Assembly: GCA_947034885.2 (NCBI GenBank)
Contig: OX344749.2
Coordinates: 12,477,501 to 12,541,500 of the forward strand
Direction: 5' to 3'
Origin: Thuidium tamariscinum
Lineage: Eukaryota; Streptophyta; Bryopsida; Hypnales; Thuidiaceae
Length of the DNA: 64,000 nucleotides
Each line of letters starts with the position of its first letter. Position 1 is the stretch's first letter. Under the pieces are notes generated by a model, which did no database searches, was not told where the DNA came from, and saw nothing but the letters and a program-made list of their open reading frames with translations. This document shows positions 44,062 through 57,038 of the stretch, in pieces. A program made the position numbers and the translations under genes.

Positions 44062-44569
44062 AATGAGATGGATGGTGCAAACTATTTTAGTAAAATAAAT
44101 GTTAAGGTAGACTAGCCTATTAGACCTTGATTTGCAATCTGACTATTTTGGGGTCAATTCTAGAAGGGGCACATATTCTTCACAAGTGTGTGCTTGTTTC
44201 ATGAGTCAAATCCAAATCAAGTATTAGATATTCTTTATTAAACATGCACACACTTGGGATTACATGCCACTTTCGTAATTTTTAAAGTGGTTTACCGTGA
44301 AATTACAAAACCACTCCTAATTGAAGTTGTAAACAACCCATCAACAACCTATAACCACCACAATCAAGTATTAGATATTCTTTATTAATTGAGTGGCATG
44401 TAATCCCATCTTGCCATAGAATCCTTGATTTTGGTATAGAATTTTCACATTTTATCATAAAATGAAGGGAAGTAGGGAAGACTTTAGATTGAAATAGGGC
44501 CAAAACTAAATGACAAAATTGGATAGGCCACTTGATGGAATTGGATTGGAAACAGTTGCAATAATTGCA
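44062..44569. other. AT-rich non-coding interval
   Basis: A 25-base phrase around CAAGTATTAGATATTCTTTA occurs twice (about 44217 and 44364). No gene is supported. Confidence 0.35.
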
Positions 44570-44975
44570 TTCAAAAGTGAATTTTATAAGTTACTTTTCA
44601 AAAAGATGTTTAGATTGTCCCAAAAAAACTAAAATTGTCCATAACTTTCTCATTACTACTTCAAATAGAATGAAGCAAGGCTTGACACATAAGCAAAATT
44701 ATAATATTTGAGAAATAAAATTTTAAAATCTTATTTTGACTTTTTGTAATTTTTTTGTGCTACCTTTCAAATTCTATTTTATCTATTGTACCATAACTTT
44801 GCTTATAAACATTGATTGAATTAAAAATTACATATCTACAAAGCTTTAAAGAACAATATGTTCTTAGAAAGTTTCAAAATAATTTGCTTCAAATTGAGAT
44901 AATAAAATCCTATTTAAATCCAAATTGTCACCTAAGAGAACAAATACTCCTTTAGTCATTTAAAAATGATTTATT
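44570..44975 (+). repeat. Family T2 repeat, 3' half
   Basis: It aligns with 35050-35435 of the complete element (GTCCATAACTTTCTCATTA, then CCATAACTTTGCTTATAAAC, then CTCCTTTAGTC). The 5' half is missing. Confidence 0.7.
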
Positions 44976-45159
44976 CGATTTTCTCATGTTTTAAAAAAAC
45001 GAACTTGATTCTATTCCATTTACTCTAGAGTACAATTTAGTATTTTAGGGTCATCTCAATCTCAATCTAAAAATGATCAAAAGACCTCATTATAATGTGT
45101 TGGAAACCCCTAGGGCATTATAGATTATTTGGGTTGGAATACTCATGTAAACTACAACT

Positions 45160-45620
45160 TAATCCTTTAAAGTACTAACTATATTTTCACCAAAAACACT
45201 CTAAAATTGCCATTTCTAGTTAAGTACCAAATTTTAGAAAAAAACAACATTTTTGGACATGTGTATTTGTAGAATCATGTATTATCGTGGTTTATAAAGA
45301 TGACAATTTAAAAAAAAATTATGACCATGTAGATTAGAAAATATTAGAATTTGGATTGACAAAAAAAATTTAGCCTTGCAAAAAATAGTATAGGTGCACT
45401 TTTATAGGGCAACATTTGTATGAAAAAATGTCTACGTTGGTGGGGATTCTTTGGGATCATTCTTCAAGGCAAATTGGCTATATGCTTGAAATTTTTTATA
45501 TCATTTGAAATTGTTCAACAAAAAAGAAAAGAAAAGTAAATTAAAAAAATAGAGAATGATTCAAAACACTAAATTGTTTCTGAAATTCAATTCTAGCCTA
45601 CAATTAAAAAAAAATTTACA
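45160..45620 (+). repeat. Family T2 repeat, 5' half
   Basis: It begins TTAATCCTTTAAAGTACTAA and continues with AAATTGCCATTTCTAGT, ATGACCATGTAGATTAGAAA and so on, matching the start of the elements at 34526 and 54240. The 3' part is lost or too diverged to see. Confidence 0.65.
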
Positions 45621-47100
45621 CATTTTTGCATGTATTTCTTTGAATGAATAGTATTTATTTCAATTTTATCCAATTTGGCAAATAAAATGTGAATTAAAAT
45701 AAATCAAGCATTAATTTGGGTGAATGACAAGTTATGTATGCATAAAAAAGTCCTTCAAAAACTCTTTCTTCATCATCCAAAACTTTAATGTTTGAGTGGC
45801 AAAGGATTAATTGATAAACAACTTTCATTTATAAAGATAATGAATCACCTATCAATATTTGGACTTATGTCTCTTAAAAATTGTTTTTTTAATCATCTCA
45901 CATGTGAATATTATAATGATTCTACATTATACATTCTTTAAAATTTGACCTTCTCAATAGTATTTATTGTAAAGTACATGAAATGACAGATAGAAAGTTG
46001 GAAATGTTAGTGGAAAATAAATGACAAAACTACCTTAAAGTATAAAAAAAGGTGGGGTCTAGTGGAATATGGTATTGTATTTCAACAAACCATTGTTATT
46101 CTATTCCTAATTAATAATTGCTAAAAGCCAATTTTCTATTATATAGACAATTGAAAATCTAGATAGATTCCTATGAAGTCAATTTTTGTCAAATGTTAAT
46201 AAGATTTTGACACGTCTTGAATATGTACCATCTTAATAGGTATACATACATATTCTTTCTCTAATTAGGTCCTTGGATCAAAAGTTATACTCCCTAAACC
46301 TTTTCTTTTATTGGAAAGCATATGCAAAATTCTTCCTTTATTTTTGAAATTTGGTAGGTGTGTAACTTATATGATATAAAATGCTAATGCTAAAATAATA
46401 ACCATGTATATAGTATAAAGACTCAATTTAGGAGTAGTTATAGTATGTCAGTGTTGATGGACAGGGTTGAAAAAAGCTTTATCTTCTATCTTAAAAAATT
46501 ATAATTTTTCAATCCATATTGTCAAAGTTTCTATATGACTGAAATTTGAAGAAAAAAACATTTTTTTCCATTTTTTTCTCAATGCCCTTAAAATTTGTAT
46601 CTTTATCATGAAATCCTACATAAAAATATGCCTATGATCTTCAAAAGTTAGACCTTTCTCTAATAGTCCTTACAAATACAAATTAGAGAGATATTTACAA
46701 TGAACTCTAATATTGAAAGATTTTTAAGAAACTTTTTATTATTCCACAACAAACAAAACCAAAAATGATGATTTTCTAGAAACCGAACCACACTAAACAA
46801 GAGTGGAGCTATATTAAATTAAAGTTGCATATTGGCACTTCCAAATTCACCAATGCCTCGAAGCTTCCACGTTCACATTGTGTACATCTCAAAATCCATT
46901 ATGTACTTAATCGAAAGAAACTGTTTCATAACCAAACTTTGTTCCTTCATAACTTTTACATGCACTATCCAAATGTCATAATTTGCGATGGAACCAAGTG
47001 CCAACAAACAAATATGAAAATTTGACTAGTCTTATAATAGTAACTAGGCAAAGAAACAAAAAAGCGGTAGTTTGGGGGCAGCCACCGTATATGACTTAGA
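45621..47100. other. AT-rich non-coding interval
   Basis: No gene or assigned repeat was seen in this stretch. Confidence 0.3.
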
Positions 47101-48079
47101 AAACTGAAGATTCCAACGTGGAGGGTTTTTGTAAGTTAGCGACCAAGGCCCCCGTATGCATGGCACGTATACCGTGAAACAAAAGAAAGGGACCACAAAA
47201 GAACCCTAAGTTAGTGCTGCTCTACCGAGCCCTAGGGACGGAGTAGGGAAAGAAAAGGGTGGCGACGAATTAGAAAAAAACAAACAAAACAATTAGGAAA
47301 AAAAGGTTTTAAAAAAGTGAAAAAAAAAGTGAAAAAAGGCGCAACACGAAACCGCCGCGACCGTGGCGCTCGTCACGCTCCCTACTTGCGAGACCACTCG
47401 AGTCATCATGCCAGCAACCCTCGTCCGGAAGCCTGACGGAAAGAGCCCTACAAGGAAAAGCCAACGGTGGCCAAGCAAGCCTTCGTTGATTCTTCCTGAG
47501 GCACACTTCTGCCGGTTACACCCGCGCAGCATATAGTCAAACTTGTGGGCATGGAGAGAGAGTAAACTTCATTGTGGTGCACTTCTGCTTTCAGTTGTGA
47601 GTTTTTATCTTAGACTTGTGTCTGTAGGAGGGCGACGACGAGCGGGACGAGAGAGGTGGAGAGATTCCTGTTTTCGTCCTTGGTCTTTGTGTCCGCGTTG
47701 GGACGGACTTTTGCGTGGAGCCCATTGGTAACTGCCTTGGGGTTGCCCCTGACCGGGCTGTCTGTGAAAGGTTGTCCGCCGTGCAAGTCCACTTGGGTTG
47801 TCGTCGTCGTCGCCGTCTACTTGGGCTGCGGGGTTCACGAACGCAAGCGCCATAATCATCTTGAGGACAGTCATACGTTAGGATCTATTTGGTCTTGAGT
47901 TGAGGGTGTTGAGTTTTGCATTCGATTTCGTGTCTGTGTGGCGGTATTCGTTTTGGTGGATGTGAGGAAGGGTCTCTGTTTTGGGGGCTTTTCGTTTCCC
48001 CCTTGCCGAGGCGGTGGCAAGTTAGGGCAAGCGGACTGTTCTTTGTGTTTTAGTAAGTGTTGGTATTTTTTTTTCTATC
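47101..48079 (+). promoter_or_regulatory. Upstream region and probable 5' leader of guanylate kinase
   Basis: Composition changes sharply from AT-rich repeats to GC-richer DNA at about 47.1 kb. The frames here (up to 89 codons, both strands) lack domains and look like by-products of composition. The + strand frame at 47656-47898 is hydrophobic and could be an upstream open frame if the transcript starts before it. A TATA box could not be chosen. Confidence 0.35.
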
Positions 48080-49843
48080 ATGGGGATGAAGGCTGTAATG
48101 GTGGCGGAGCCGCCGCAGCCTGTGGTCATCTGTGGCCCGTCGGGTGTGGGCAAGGGCACGCTAATTGGAAAGTTGATGAAGGATTTTCCGGAGAAGTTTG
48201 GATTCTCCGTGAGCCATACCACCCGCAACCCACGCGTGAAGGAGATTGATGGAGTGCATTACCACTTCGCCTCGCGTTCCGTGATGGAGCAAGAAATCAA
48301 GGACGGGAAATTCCTCGAGTCCGCCGAAGTTCATGGCAACTTATACGGGACCAGCTGGGCGGCGGTGGAAGCTGTTGCTGACGCTGGCAAGGTATTCACT
48401 TGTTGCATGTCGACACTTGGTGCCAGTGCTTGCTTTTTAGTCTTGGCGCGACCGATAATGTCGATTAGGTGCTGCGGTGGTTGATGTGTTCGTTTTTCTT
48501 CCCGCATGGCAGATCTGCATCTTGGACATTGACGTCCAAGGGGCTCAACTCGTGCGGAAGAGCGCTTTGAAGGCGACTTATATTTTCATCAAGCCTCCAG
48601 CTCCTGAAGAGGAGGAGCTTGAGAGACGTCTTCGGGGAAGGTGAGTCCTTGCTGCGACCTTCCTTGGAAAGCACCCATCGGGTTATGGGCTTCAAGCTGG
48701 ATACTCTGTATGTATTGTTGAGCGTATACTCAACAGAGTCGCAAACAGAGGGTCTGTATTGTTTTGTTTCTACCTGATCTTCAGACCTAATCGTGGCATG
48801 GTTTCCGAGAACGAGTGCTGGTGACCATGCCTTGTATGTAGAAGCCTACTAACATCCTTATGTTTGGACAACTGATTCTCAGAGGCACTGAGACAGAGGA
48901 GCAAATTCAGAAACGATTGAGAGGCGCGAAGCAAGAGCTTGAGCGTGCCAAGGATGTTACTCTGTTTGACCACATCCTTGTGAATGCTAATTTGGATCAA
49001 GCTTACGAGGATCTGAAGGTACACATTCTGCAAACATATTCGCAAATTTATGATCTGCGTATAGTTTGTTTGGCGATCGGGCGTGCAACTTCTGCCAATT
49101 GAGAGGAGGCTATATCTGCGTTTTCTGTTCCCCATGTTGCTTTTGCAGCCTTTTCAGTTTCAAAGTAGATTTTTTTTGTTTTGTCATATGTTGCAGGCCT
49201 TGCTAGGTCTCGGCAGTCCGGCCGCATCTGCCCGTTTCAATGGCACTGCCAAACATCGTATGATGCTCCCTCCCTCACATCTCACTGAGATTCCAGGATC
49301 TGCTTGGAGTAGCAGATGGCTTGTCAAATTAGGTCCCTCTGATTTTTGACCCTTTCTTTTAGACCATCTTGGTGAAATGCGGAAGCTAATGAATGATCTT
49401 TTGTTGTGCGGCAGTAAATGGACTGAAGGTGTTATCAAATGGTTTTTCTTCTTCGGAGAACGGATCATCGACGAATGTTCATGAGTAAGTTTTAAACTGG
49501 AAACTGCTTCATTTCTCCCACGTAACAGAGTATTCTCCTTCAATTGGTCAGGCATGTCCTAGTGCTAATTTGACTATACTCGGTTTGTTGTTCTCCGGCC
49601 TTAATTATGTTTTTCTGTTTTTCTCCTCATCATCTGCTGGTGTATGGCAGGTATGTGGTTGGATCTCCACGAACCAACGGGTTGTTCCTGAACGGTGCTC
49701 ATCAGTCCAAGTCGAATGGAGTAATGAAACTTTCGAGTTCTATGCCTGGCAACTACAGCATTCTGACCTCATCAGACCTTTTGGTTGGCATGCACTCAGC
49801 AACGGGGTCTCCAAGAGCCAAAGGAATTTCAGCTTCTTCATAA
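48080..49843 (+). CDS. Guanylate kinase, six exons
   Basis: Exons: 48080-48391, 48513-48640, 48883-49018, 49197-49332, 49415-49484, 49651-49843; total 975 nt, 324 residues, all introns GT-AG and in frame. The enzyme phosphorylates GMP to GDP with ATP and is needed for guanine nucleotide supply. The kinase core spans about residues 14-197: P-loop GPSGVGKGT (19-27), the GMP-binding segment [19 protein letters not shown] (45-63), GKFLE (76-80), the DIDVQGA strand (109-115), and the lid with RGRGTET (145-151). These residues appear intact. Residues 198-324 are a Ser/Gly/Asn-rich extension without recognised domain, found in plant but not bacterial or yeast enzymes of the short type. No transit peptide is evident, so a cytosolic site is most likely. 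Alternative in-frame starts exist at 48086 and 48098. Confidence 0.95.
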
Positions 49844-51232
49844 CAGTCCTGGATCGTGTTGCCCTGGATTGTCGTAGGAATAGAAGCTCAAGGTACTGTC
49901 GTACCTTATTCATTATCATTTATCTCTTACAGGACGCAAGCAATTCATGTCGGAGGCGGGGTCATGCGCGACCAGTAACTCTGTACTGCCATTTCAATTC
50001 TAGAGTAGCAAGCATCTAACTTCCAGTACATTTCCACCAGTTTTAGGTGCCAGTAGGTAGCCCGAACACCCTCTCCCTCCCTGAATCCCCATCCAACCAG
50101 ATTCCATAATATTACCAGTGATGAAGTATAGCAGCATAGTTTCGTGTAGACGTGCTTCTGCATCTACAAGCATCGCCAACAGACTCTCTTTGCCAACAGC
50201 CACTCAGGTACATTGCACAGGTTTCTGTGCTGTAGTATGGAGGTCTCTTGGCTTCCTCATGATAGCCTACTGTAGCAATCTTCCAAGTAAAGATTCTTTG
50301 ATTTTATAAGCGAGAGGAGAACAGTTAATGGACACTCTGGCCTCTCGGGCATTTTTTAATTGAAGCGAAGCCGGATGCAATACCAGGCTTTTGAATTTTA
50401 TCTATGTGGAGACGCTCGTATCGTTTCGTGTTTTTTCTTTGACGAGGGGTTATGCTCAGGGTCATCCTGTGTTCCTGGAGGGCACACTGCAGATGTCCAT
50501 TCTGGGTAGTGGTGCTTCAATTATCGTTGCAAATATATTCGCAGCTAGCAGTGCGTGTGTGTGTATTGGCTGACCGGCACCTCTTTCAAGAGAGACCATA
50601 CCGATGCTATTTCTTGCAGCTTCTGATCTGAGCTAGAAGTGCTGGAGCTCAGAAGTTCTTTATTTATTGACTTCACCAAATCTATTCTTAGGTGACTGGC
50701 TGCATGGTACTCTTGCTTCTACTGTTAAGTTACATGTGCTGTGGGCATGATTGCATTGATAATGAAGAGAGAGTGTTAGCCTGTTCGAGTCTGCACATGC
50801 ACTTGTAGCTGAAATCTATGTAGCACGTAGAAGATTACTCATACATTCCCACCCAGGAAACTTCCGAGGTGCAGTGAAGTCGACGAGAAGTACTTGTGGA
50901 AAAGGAGAGCCGCTGGCTGGGCTTCCTAAAGTGCGTTTGTTATTGCGTATGAGGCCACTACCCTTCTGGATTGCTGGCCCCCCTACTGTTGGATGGAAAT
51001 TGGAAAATGAAATAGGAGGATTGATTCTGTGTCCAAAATGGTAAGGTGGGTCAATGTGGAGATTGGGGATTTGTGAAATGAGTGCTTTTGGAGATGATTT
51101 TAATAATGTATCCTTGAACATTGATATCAGAGGATTCAGAGGTGCAATGAGTGTTGACTCTCATAAGTATTCATTCACTTCAAAAATTGATATAGTTGAT
51201 TGAGAAATCAGTTTTTTTTTTTAATTCCTAAA
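49844..51232. other. 3' flank of guanylate kinase
   Basis: Composition stays moderately GC-rich to about 51.1 kb, so part of this is the 3' untranslated region, and perhaps a non-coding transcript. No frame has a recognisable domain. No canonical AATAAA was found close to the stop codon. Confidence 0.35.
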
Positions 51233-51945
51233 ACAAGGGACTAGTGGTTGGGGGAAATCATTCATTTTGATATTATGGGAATCATTGGTTTGAGAAATTT
51301 CAAAAGCACACATGGGCATTGCGTTTCAATTTTGAAATGCTATAACTTTTGAACTATGAACTAAATAATGTCAAGATGAAAAAATCTATTTTTAGATATC
51401 TTGATTGTTATACATTATTTTATACCCTCTATATTTATGCAAATAGGCCTCCTTTGCATGAATATAGAGGATATAAAATAATGTATTTTTGGATTTTCTT
51501 TCATAGGAATATGTGTGCCTATTAAGAAAAAATACCACAATAGTTTAATTTCAAAATCATTAATTTAAAGTGCTCAAAAGTATAAAAACCCCTAAACATC
51601 AAAATGTGATAAATTAACAAAATTGACATTTATATATAAAATGATTTAATTTTTAAAAAAAAGAAAGGAATACAATAACAATCAAGATATTTAGAAATAG
51701 ATATCTTGGCATTTAGTTCATACTTCAAAAGTTATAGCATTTTAAAATTGAAATGCAATGAAACTAGCAAGTATTTATTGCAATCACCTACATCGGAAGT
51801 CATTAGAAGTCAGATGACTAGAGATAGTTTCCCCTTCCTACACAAAAATCCAATAATGAATAGTTGCACTTTTATCCTATATATAAAGATACTTTGCCAT
51901 CCATCGAATACTAAACATTTGTGTTGACATTTATAGGTTAACAAA
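51233..51945. mobile_element. Family T1 element folded on itself (inverted family X interior)
   Basis: The left part (GGGACTAGTGGTTG, then CATTTTGATATTATGGG) and the right part (TGAATAGTTGCACTTTTATC, then GACATTTATAGGTTAAC) match family T1 ends. The interior is two family X pieces in opposite orientation: GCATTGCGTTTCAATTTT at 51315 pairs with its inverted copy ending at 51760. At the centre, 33-base arms (51411-51443 and 51453-51485) match with two changes around a nine-base loop. Confidence 0.75.
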
Positions 51946-52059
51946 TTTCCAACATGTTGAAGTATAAACAAAGGTCATCTTATGCCATGGCCAAACAAAG
52001 TGCTAGATTCACCTAGAAGATCCCATATTGTTAGATGTGAGTCATGTGACTATCTAGGG

Positions 52060-52400
52060 TGATTTGCTTGTTACCCCAGGTTTTCAATACCTGGCCCCCC
52101 CCCCCTCCCCAAAAATCAGGAGTCATTGAATGGGGAGAAAAAAATTCACCCCCCTTCAAAAAAAAATCAAGAGCCATCGGATTTTAATACAAATACAAAT
52201 CAAAATCAGAGTACGAATCAAAATCATAATCATAATACAAATCAAAATACCAATACAAGTGCAATATGGGATACATCCCATATTGTTTGCACTCCCACCT
52301 ACCCCCTGAAAATTACAAGAGGAGAGGGGGAGGGGGTAAAGAGTGAAAAAAAAATTTAATTAAAAATTTTAAAATTGTTAATCCCCCTCCCAACAAATTT
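52060..52400. repeat. Repeat with ATACAAAT units and a C/G-rich tract, partner of 18500-18970
   Basis: It has the same succession as the 18.5-kb copy: a homopolymer-rich leader with a C run (52095-52111), a degenerate array of units such as AATACAAATCAAAAT (52180-52262), TCCCATATTG, and then a purine-rich GAGAGGGGGAGGGGG tract. Open frame here is due to the simple repeat and is not a gene. Confidence 0.55.
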
Positions 52401-54239
52401 TTAATTAAAATTTTTAATTTTTTCTCATGGTGCATAGTTTGTCACTATGCCTATGCACCATAAAGAAACAGTCATTGCCTATCACACTATAGCAAAGCAA
52501 AAGTGCAAGACAAAAAATAGTAATGGCACTTTGTATAAACCCAAAAGAGACCATAGCCAAACCAAACCTACTTATTATTAGATTTGACCTTGTCAACTAC
52601 ATGGTCAATTAAGTGGACAAAATGTATGGTTGTGAGAAACTCTAGTTTCCTATAGTTTCGTTGAAATTTGTTAGGCCTAATTCAAGGAGGTGGTTAAGAA
52701 AAAATATTTGTAGAAAGCAATAGAACAATGTCCTCTTTTATAATGCTAACATTTGCACAAAGACATATGGAAAAATATACAAAATTTTGAAAACAATTTA
52801 GGTGTTCAAAGAATTAAAGAGTATAAATTTTCTTAACAATGATGCTAGTATGTGAGCATGAAAGTGTGAGCATGTGAGCCTTAAATTTATATGCAACCAT
52901 TTAAGGTGTTTATAACATAAACACCTATAATATAGGTACTTATAGTATATATACACTATTAACATAGAAGGATACTATAATACAGACAATTATATCATAA
53001 GTGTATAGTCTATTAGGCTCATAGGCTCATACTTTTATGCTCACATAATAATAACCCTTTTTTTTTTAACTATTGAACTTTGAAGCAATAGAAGATAAGT
53101 ATACAAGATCAACAAATTTTTAAGAATTAAAAAAAACAATTTATATGTTGATCTTACATGTAGCAATTCCAAATGTATAGTAGGGTATGAGTGAACTAAA
53201 CTAATATGGTGTTTTCACATTTGTAGAGAAAATACTTCACTACTGCCAAGGGTTATGCTATTCCAAGGGTTAAAAAATTATTTATTTGACATGCAAATTT
53301 TCCATGAGATTATCTCTATATTAGTCTCATATTTACCAAATTATAGAGTCAATAGATCTATGGAAATGGAGATATTCTAAATCTACCAACATGTCTAGTT
53401 GTGAGAAATTTTTTAGTGTTGCCAACTTTGACATTGTTTAGAGGGTTAAAAATTGTTTATTTACAATGAGTTTTTTTGTATGAAATCATCTTTATGTTAA
53501 TAACATGTGTACCAAATATGGAGGTCAAAAGACTCATCAAAACAGAGTTATTCTAAATCTACTAACCTGTATAGTTGAGAGAATGATGATTAGGACATAC
53601 TAAAATTTCTAGACAAATTTATATTTAGAGGAATGCATATGAGTACTATTCATTAAGTTGTATAGTTTTTATTTTTAAAAGTGGACAAATTTCTTTAAGG
53701 ATTTGGGGCATATTTGCTAGAAAGCAAAAGTTTAAACTTGTTCTTTATGCCTAAAGATTGATGTCATACTGAGGATTTGATGGAATTGACTTACTATAAG
53801 AAACTTGTTTTTTTTTAAACATTTGAGAAAACATGTCAAAATGTTTGGGTTAATAGGATTTTTGATCAACATTGATGTTATCTAAAATCTGTTATAATAG
53901 ACGAGTAAAAAATGTCTAACATGCCTAATTTCAATTTGTTTTTCCTAATGTTCAATGAAATAGGGTCTTACAAGCTTTGCAAAGGACTATATATAGAGGG
54001 ATCTTAAGCGCTACATAAGCTCATTTTGGGACAAGCATTGCTCCATGGGATAATTTTTCATTCAACACTTGACTAGGCTATAATGTGGATTTAGAAAAAA
54101 ATTGACTTGGACCCTCAAATCATGTTGATGTGGCATGCCTTGTCAATATACTTTTGTGTCATTTGAAAACTTTAATCGATTTTTTTGAGTTGTCAAATTG
54201 GACATTTTTTGAAACATTGATTGGTGCATACACTACCCA
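52401..54239. other. AT-rich non-coding interval
   Basis: No gene is supported. Two loosely similar blocks around 53250-53400 and 53430-53580 (phrases like AAATCTACCAACATGTCTAG and AAATCTACTAACCTGTATAG) suggest an old duplication. Confidence 0.35.
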
Positions 54240-55206
54240 TAAGGCAAGATCAACAACAAAAAATTACCCCCCAAATGTATTTGACTATGTTTTGCCAAAA
54301 ATGCTCAAAAATTGCCACTTCTAGTACAAGACCCAAATCTTTAAAAAAAAATTTAAGATAGATGTAACCATAGGATCTTATAGTATAATAGTTTAAGAAT
54401 ATGTGAAAAAAAATTCAGAAATTTCCACCATGTAGATTGCAAGATAATAGTGTTTGAATTGTCAAAAACCCATTTTTTATTCTTGCTAAAATCCGGGCAG
54501 CTGCACTTCAGTAGCTCACTTTTGTATGAAAAAAGTCCAAATTGGTTGTTACTCTATGTATTCATCCTTCTAGTCAAGTTGGCTACATGCCTAAACATTT
54601 TCAAATCATTTGGAGTTGTACAATGTGTAGAAAAAAATTAGTAATTAGAAAAAGGTAGAAAATTATTCAAAATACTAAAATAGTAATTATTAGTTTGTGA
54701 AATTGAAAATTTCCAACACTAGTGGTTGTAATGTTGTAATAGACAATCTTCACCTAATGTTTTTATTTTTTTTCAAAAATATTAAAAATAGAGTAAAATA
54801 ATGGACTTCAAAGTTTATTTTGGAGTAGAGATTCTATAACTTCCTACAAACTACCCTCAAACTAAAACTCCTATAACTTTCATCTCATAAATCAAAATGT
54901 AATGGTTCAAATATTTCCAAGTAGATAAAAATCTAAAGAAACAATTTTAAATTTTAAATTTAAAAAAAAGTGATTTTTGAAGAAGTTTTTTCAATTGCCC
55001 AATCTACTTGCCAAGTAAGAAAAAACACATATCATGCAATAACATTTATCCATGTTGTCAAAAGTTATGAAAATTGTTGGTCCTTAAAGCTACTCCTTGG
55101 ACATACTTTGTGTGAAAATTTCAAAGAAATAAAACGGAAAACTCCATTTGTAATGAGCTGCTCAAAATTGCTATGTTGCTGAAAAAATACGGTTTGAACA
55201 TTTAGG
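54240..55206 (+). repeat. Family T2 repeat, near-complete copy
   Basis: It follows the family order: AATTGCCACTTCTAGTACA, GGATCTTATAGTATAATAG, CCATGTAGATTGCAAGATAA, and several CTATAACTTTCATC-type phrases, and it ends AACATTTAGGGG then TTAT. It is homologous to 34526-35435 and 45160-45620. The left end is not sharp. Confidence 0.65.
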
Positions 55207-56829
55207 GGTTATATAAAAAATAAAATAAAATAAAATGAACAAGAAAAATTGTTGAATTCAACAAGAATTGAAGAGAACTTACCATCTACCATAAAGAGCA
55301 TTTTTGATGGCAAAGTGAAGGAATTACTTCATTGAAAGTTAGTGAGAATGAAGGGTAGCTAGAGGGATTATATTTATATCTATTTTTCGCCCATGGTGAG
55401 ACAAAAGATATGAAATAATCACAATATAGTAATTTGACTTTTGTACATGTTGACATTGTTTTAGATATTTAGATGTTGTTTTAGACATGTAAATGTTGCT
55501 TCAAACATCTTGATGTTATTTTAGACATTTCACAATGAACACAATTGTTACTTTACATATCTCATATGGATTGATTATCTTCCCACCATTCCACTGTATA
55601 AAGATCATCTCTTTTCATCCATGCTATATGTCCATCTATTTCCCTTTTTTGCAAAGCATACCATGTGGTTGCTCTTTTTCTTAAGTATTTTACTACAGAC
55701 CATAGTAATTTTTACTAATTTATCCATAGTCAAAATGGACTTTCTGTTGATGTGGCAATCTTTTTTTTTGGGATGTCACAAAAAAACATCAACTTGTTTT
55801 TCCAAACATCGTTAAAAACATGTTTGTTTATTGTGACATCTAGTTGTTCTTCAATTTAGCAACACATTTTTTCTGCAACATGACATCAAATTTGCATTTC
55901 TATAGCTGTTCACTACTAAGATGTCTCACAAAAAATGATCCATTTTTGGGAAACAACACCTAAAATGCAAGTTTCTTATAGTACAATTGATGGCCAATTG
56001 CTTCATTTTATGGGTAATGTTTCATAGAGGTTGTTTATTGAAGATGGTGCACTTCACCATCTGAAGCAAATTATGTGAAAAATAAAAAAGAATATGCCTT
56101 ATTGAAATGCCCACTTTGCCCACAAACTCTCTTGATCTGAATCCACTTGAAAACCTTTGAAAATTCTAAAAGATGTTGTTTATCATAACTAAGATATGTC
56201 CTAAAATGGCTTAGGGGAGTTAAAAGGTAGTTATTGAAAGAGAGTGGTTGTCAATCATTGGTTCAAAGCTCCTTGATTTATGTCCTATTTTCTTTAGGTT
56301 ACAAGCAATGATTAAGGCTAATGAAGGACATACATGTTGGTAGATTTAGAATATATTCATTTTTGTGAATCTTTTAACCTCCTATTATTTTGGTACACAT
56401 GTTCTTGACATATAGATGATCTCATACAAAATATTTCATGGTAAATAAACAATTTTTCAGCCTTCAAGGTACTGTCAAAGTTGGCAATAGTGAAATTTTT
56501 TCCCTGGAATGCAAAAATGCAATATTCACTTGCATTCTACTCTATTGTACTGTACAGAACAACACATCGGTTGTTGGTTTTAGGTTTCTTTACCTTACAG
56601 TTGGGACTGAGGAATATGTGACTTTCAATTGGAATATCCAAAATTCACAAAGCTGTACTCTCACGGCAAAGCTGAAAGACAGCTATGACTGCAGTGCATC
56701 GGAGGTCCGACAAATTCTGCGTCATTTATTTATTTATTATTTAATTTTTTTTTGATATAAATGAAACGGAATTTCATTGCACGATTAAAAAAAACGCACG
56801 TCATTAAATCCTACCATCAAAGGTGGATC
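55207..56829. other. AT-rich to mixed non-coding interval
   Basis: No gene is supported. Near 56750-56800 a T run is followed by AAATGAAACGGAATTTCATT, which resembles the inverted 3' end of a poly-A retroposon. The 105-codon frame at 56438-56755 has no recognised domain. Confidence 0.3.
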
Positions 56830-57030
56830 CAACAGGGTGGATTTACCTCAGGAGAAAATGCAGGAATTTTTTATTTTTTACAAGTAACTTCTTTTACAAA
56901 TTCTGAATTTATATTTGCAATTAGAGACCTCAAGTTAACCTGGAGAGGTTTTAGTCATACCCCAGACATGGCTCAAAATAGGGGACTTTTTTCCACTTTT
57001 ACCTTGAAAAACCCAAAATTTACCCTGTAG
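56830..57030 (-). mobile_element. Family H element, copy K
   Basis: The left end is CAACAGGGTGGATTTACC and the right end's reverse complement is CTACAGGGTAAATTTTGG. The core ATATTTGCAATTAGAGACCT and CAAAATAGGGGACTTTTTTC is in reverse orientation. Flanking 8-mers (GGTGGATC and GGCCCATC) match poorly, so the duplication is uncertain. Confidence 0.7.
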
Positions 57031-57038
57031 GGCCCATC

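Noticed and set aside
47293-47874. Overlapping minus-strand frames upstream of guanylate kinase
   Set aside because: They arise from GC-rich composition, have no domain or splice context, and overlap the likely leader of the + strand gene.
52126-52359. Asn/Gln-rich 77-codon frame
   Set aside because: It is the translation of a degenerate ATACAAAT-type simple repeat that has a counterpart at 18.7 kb.
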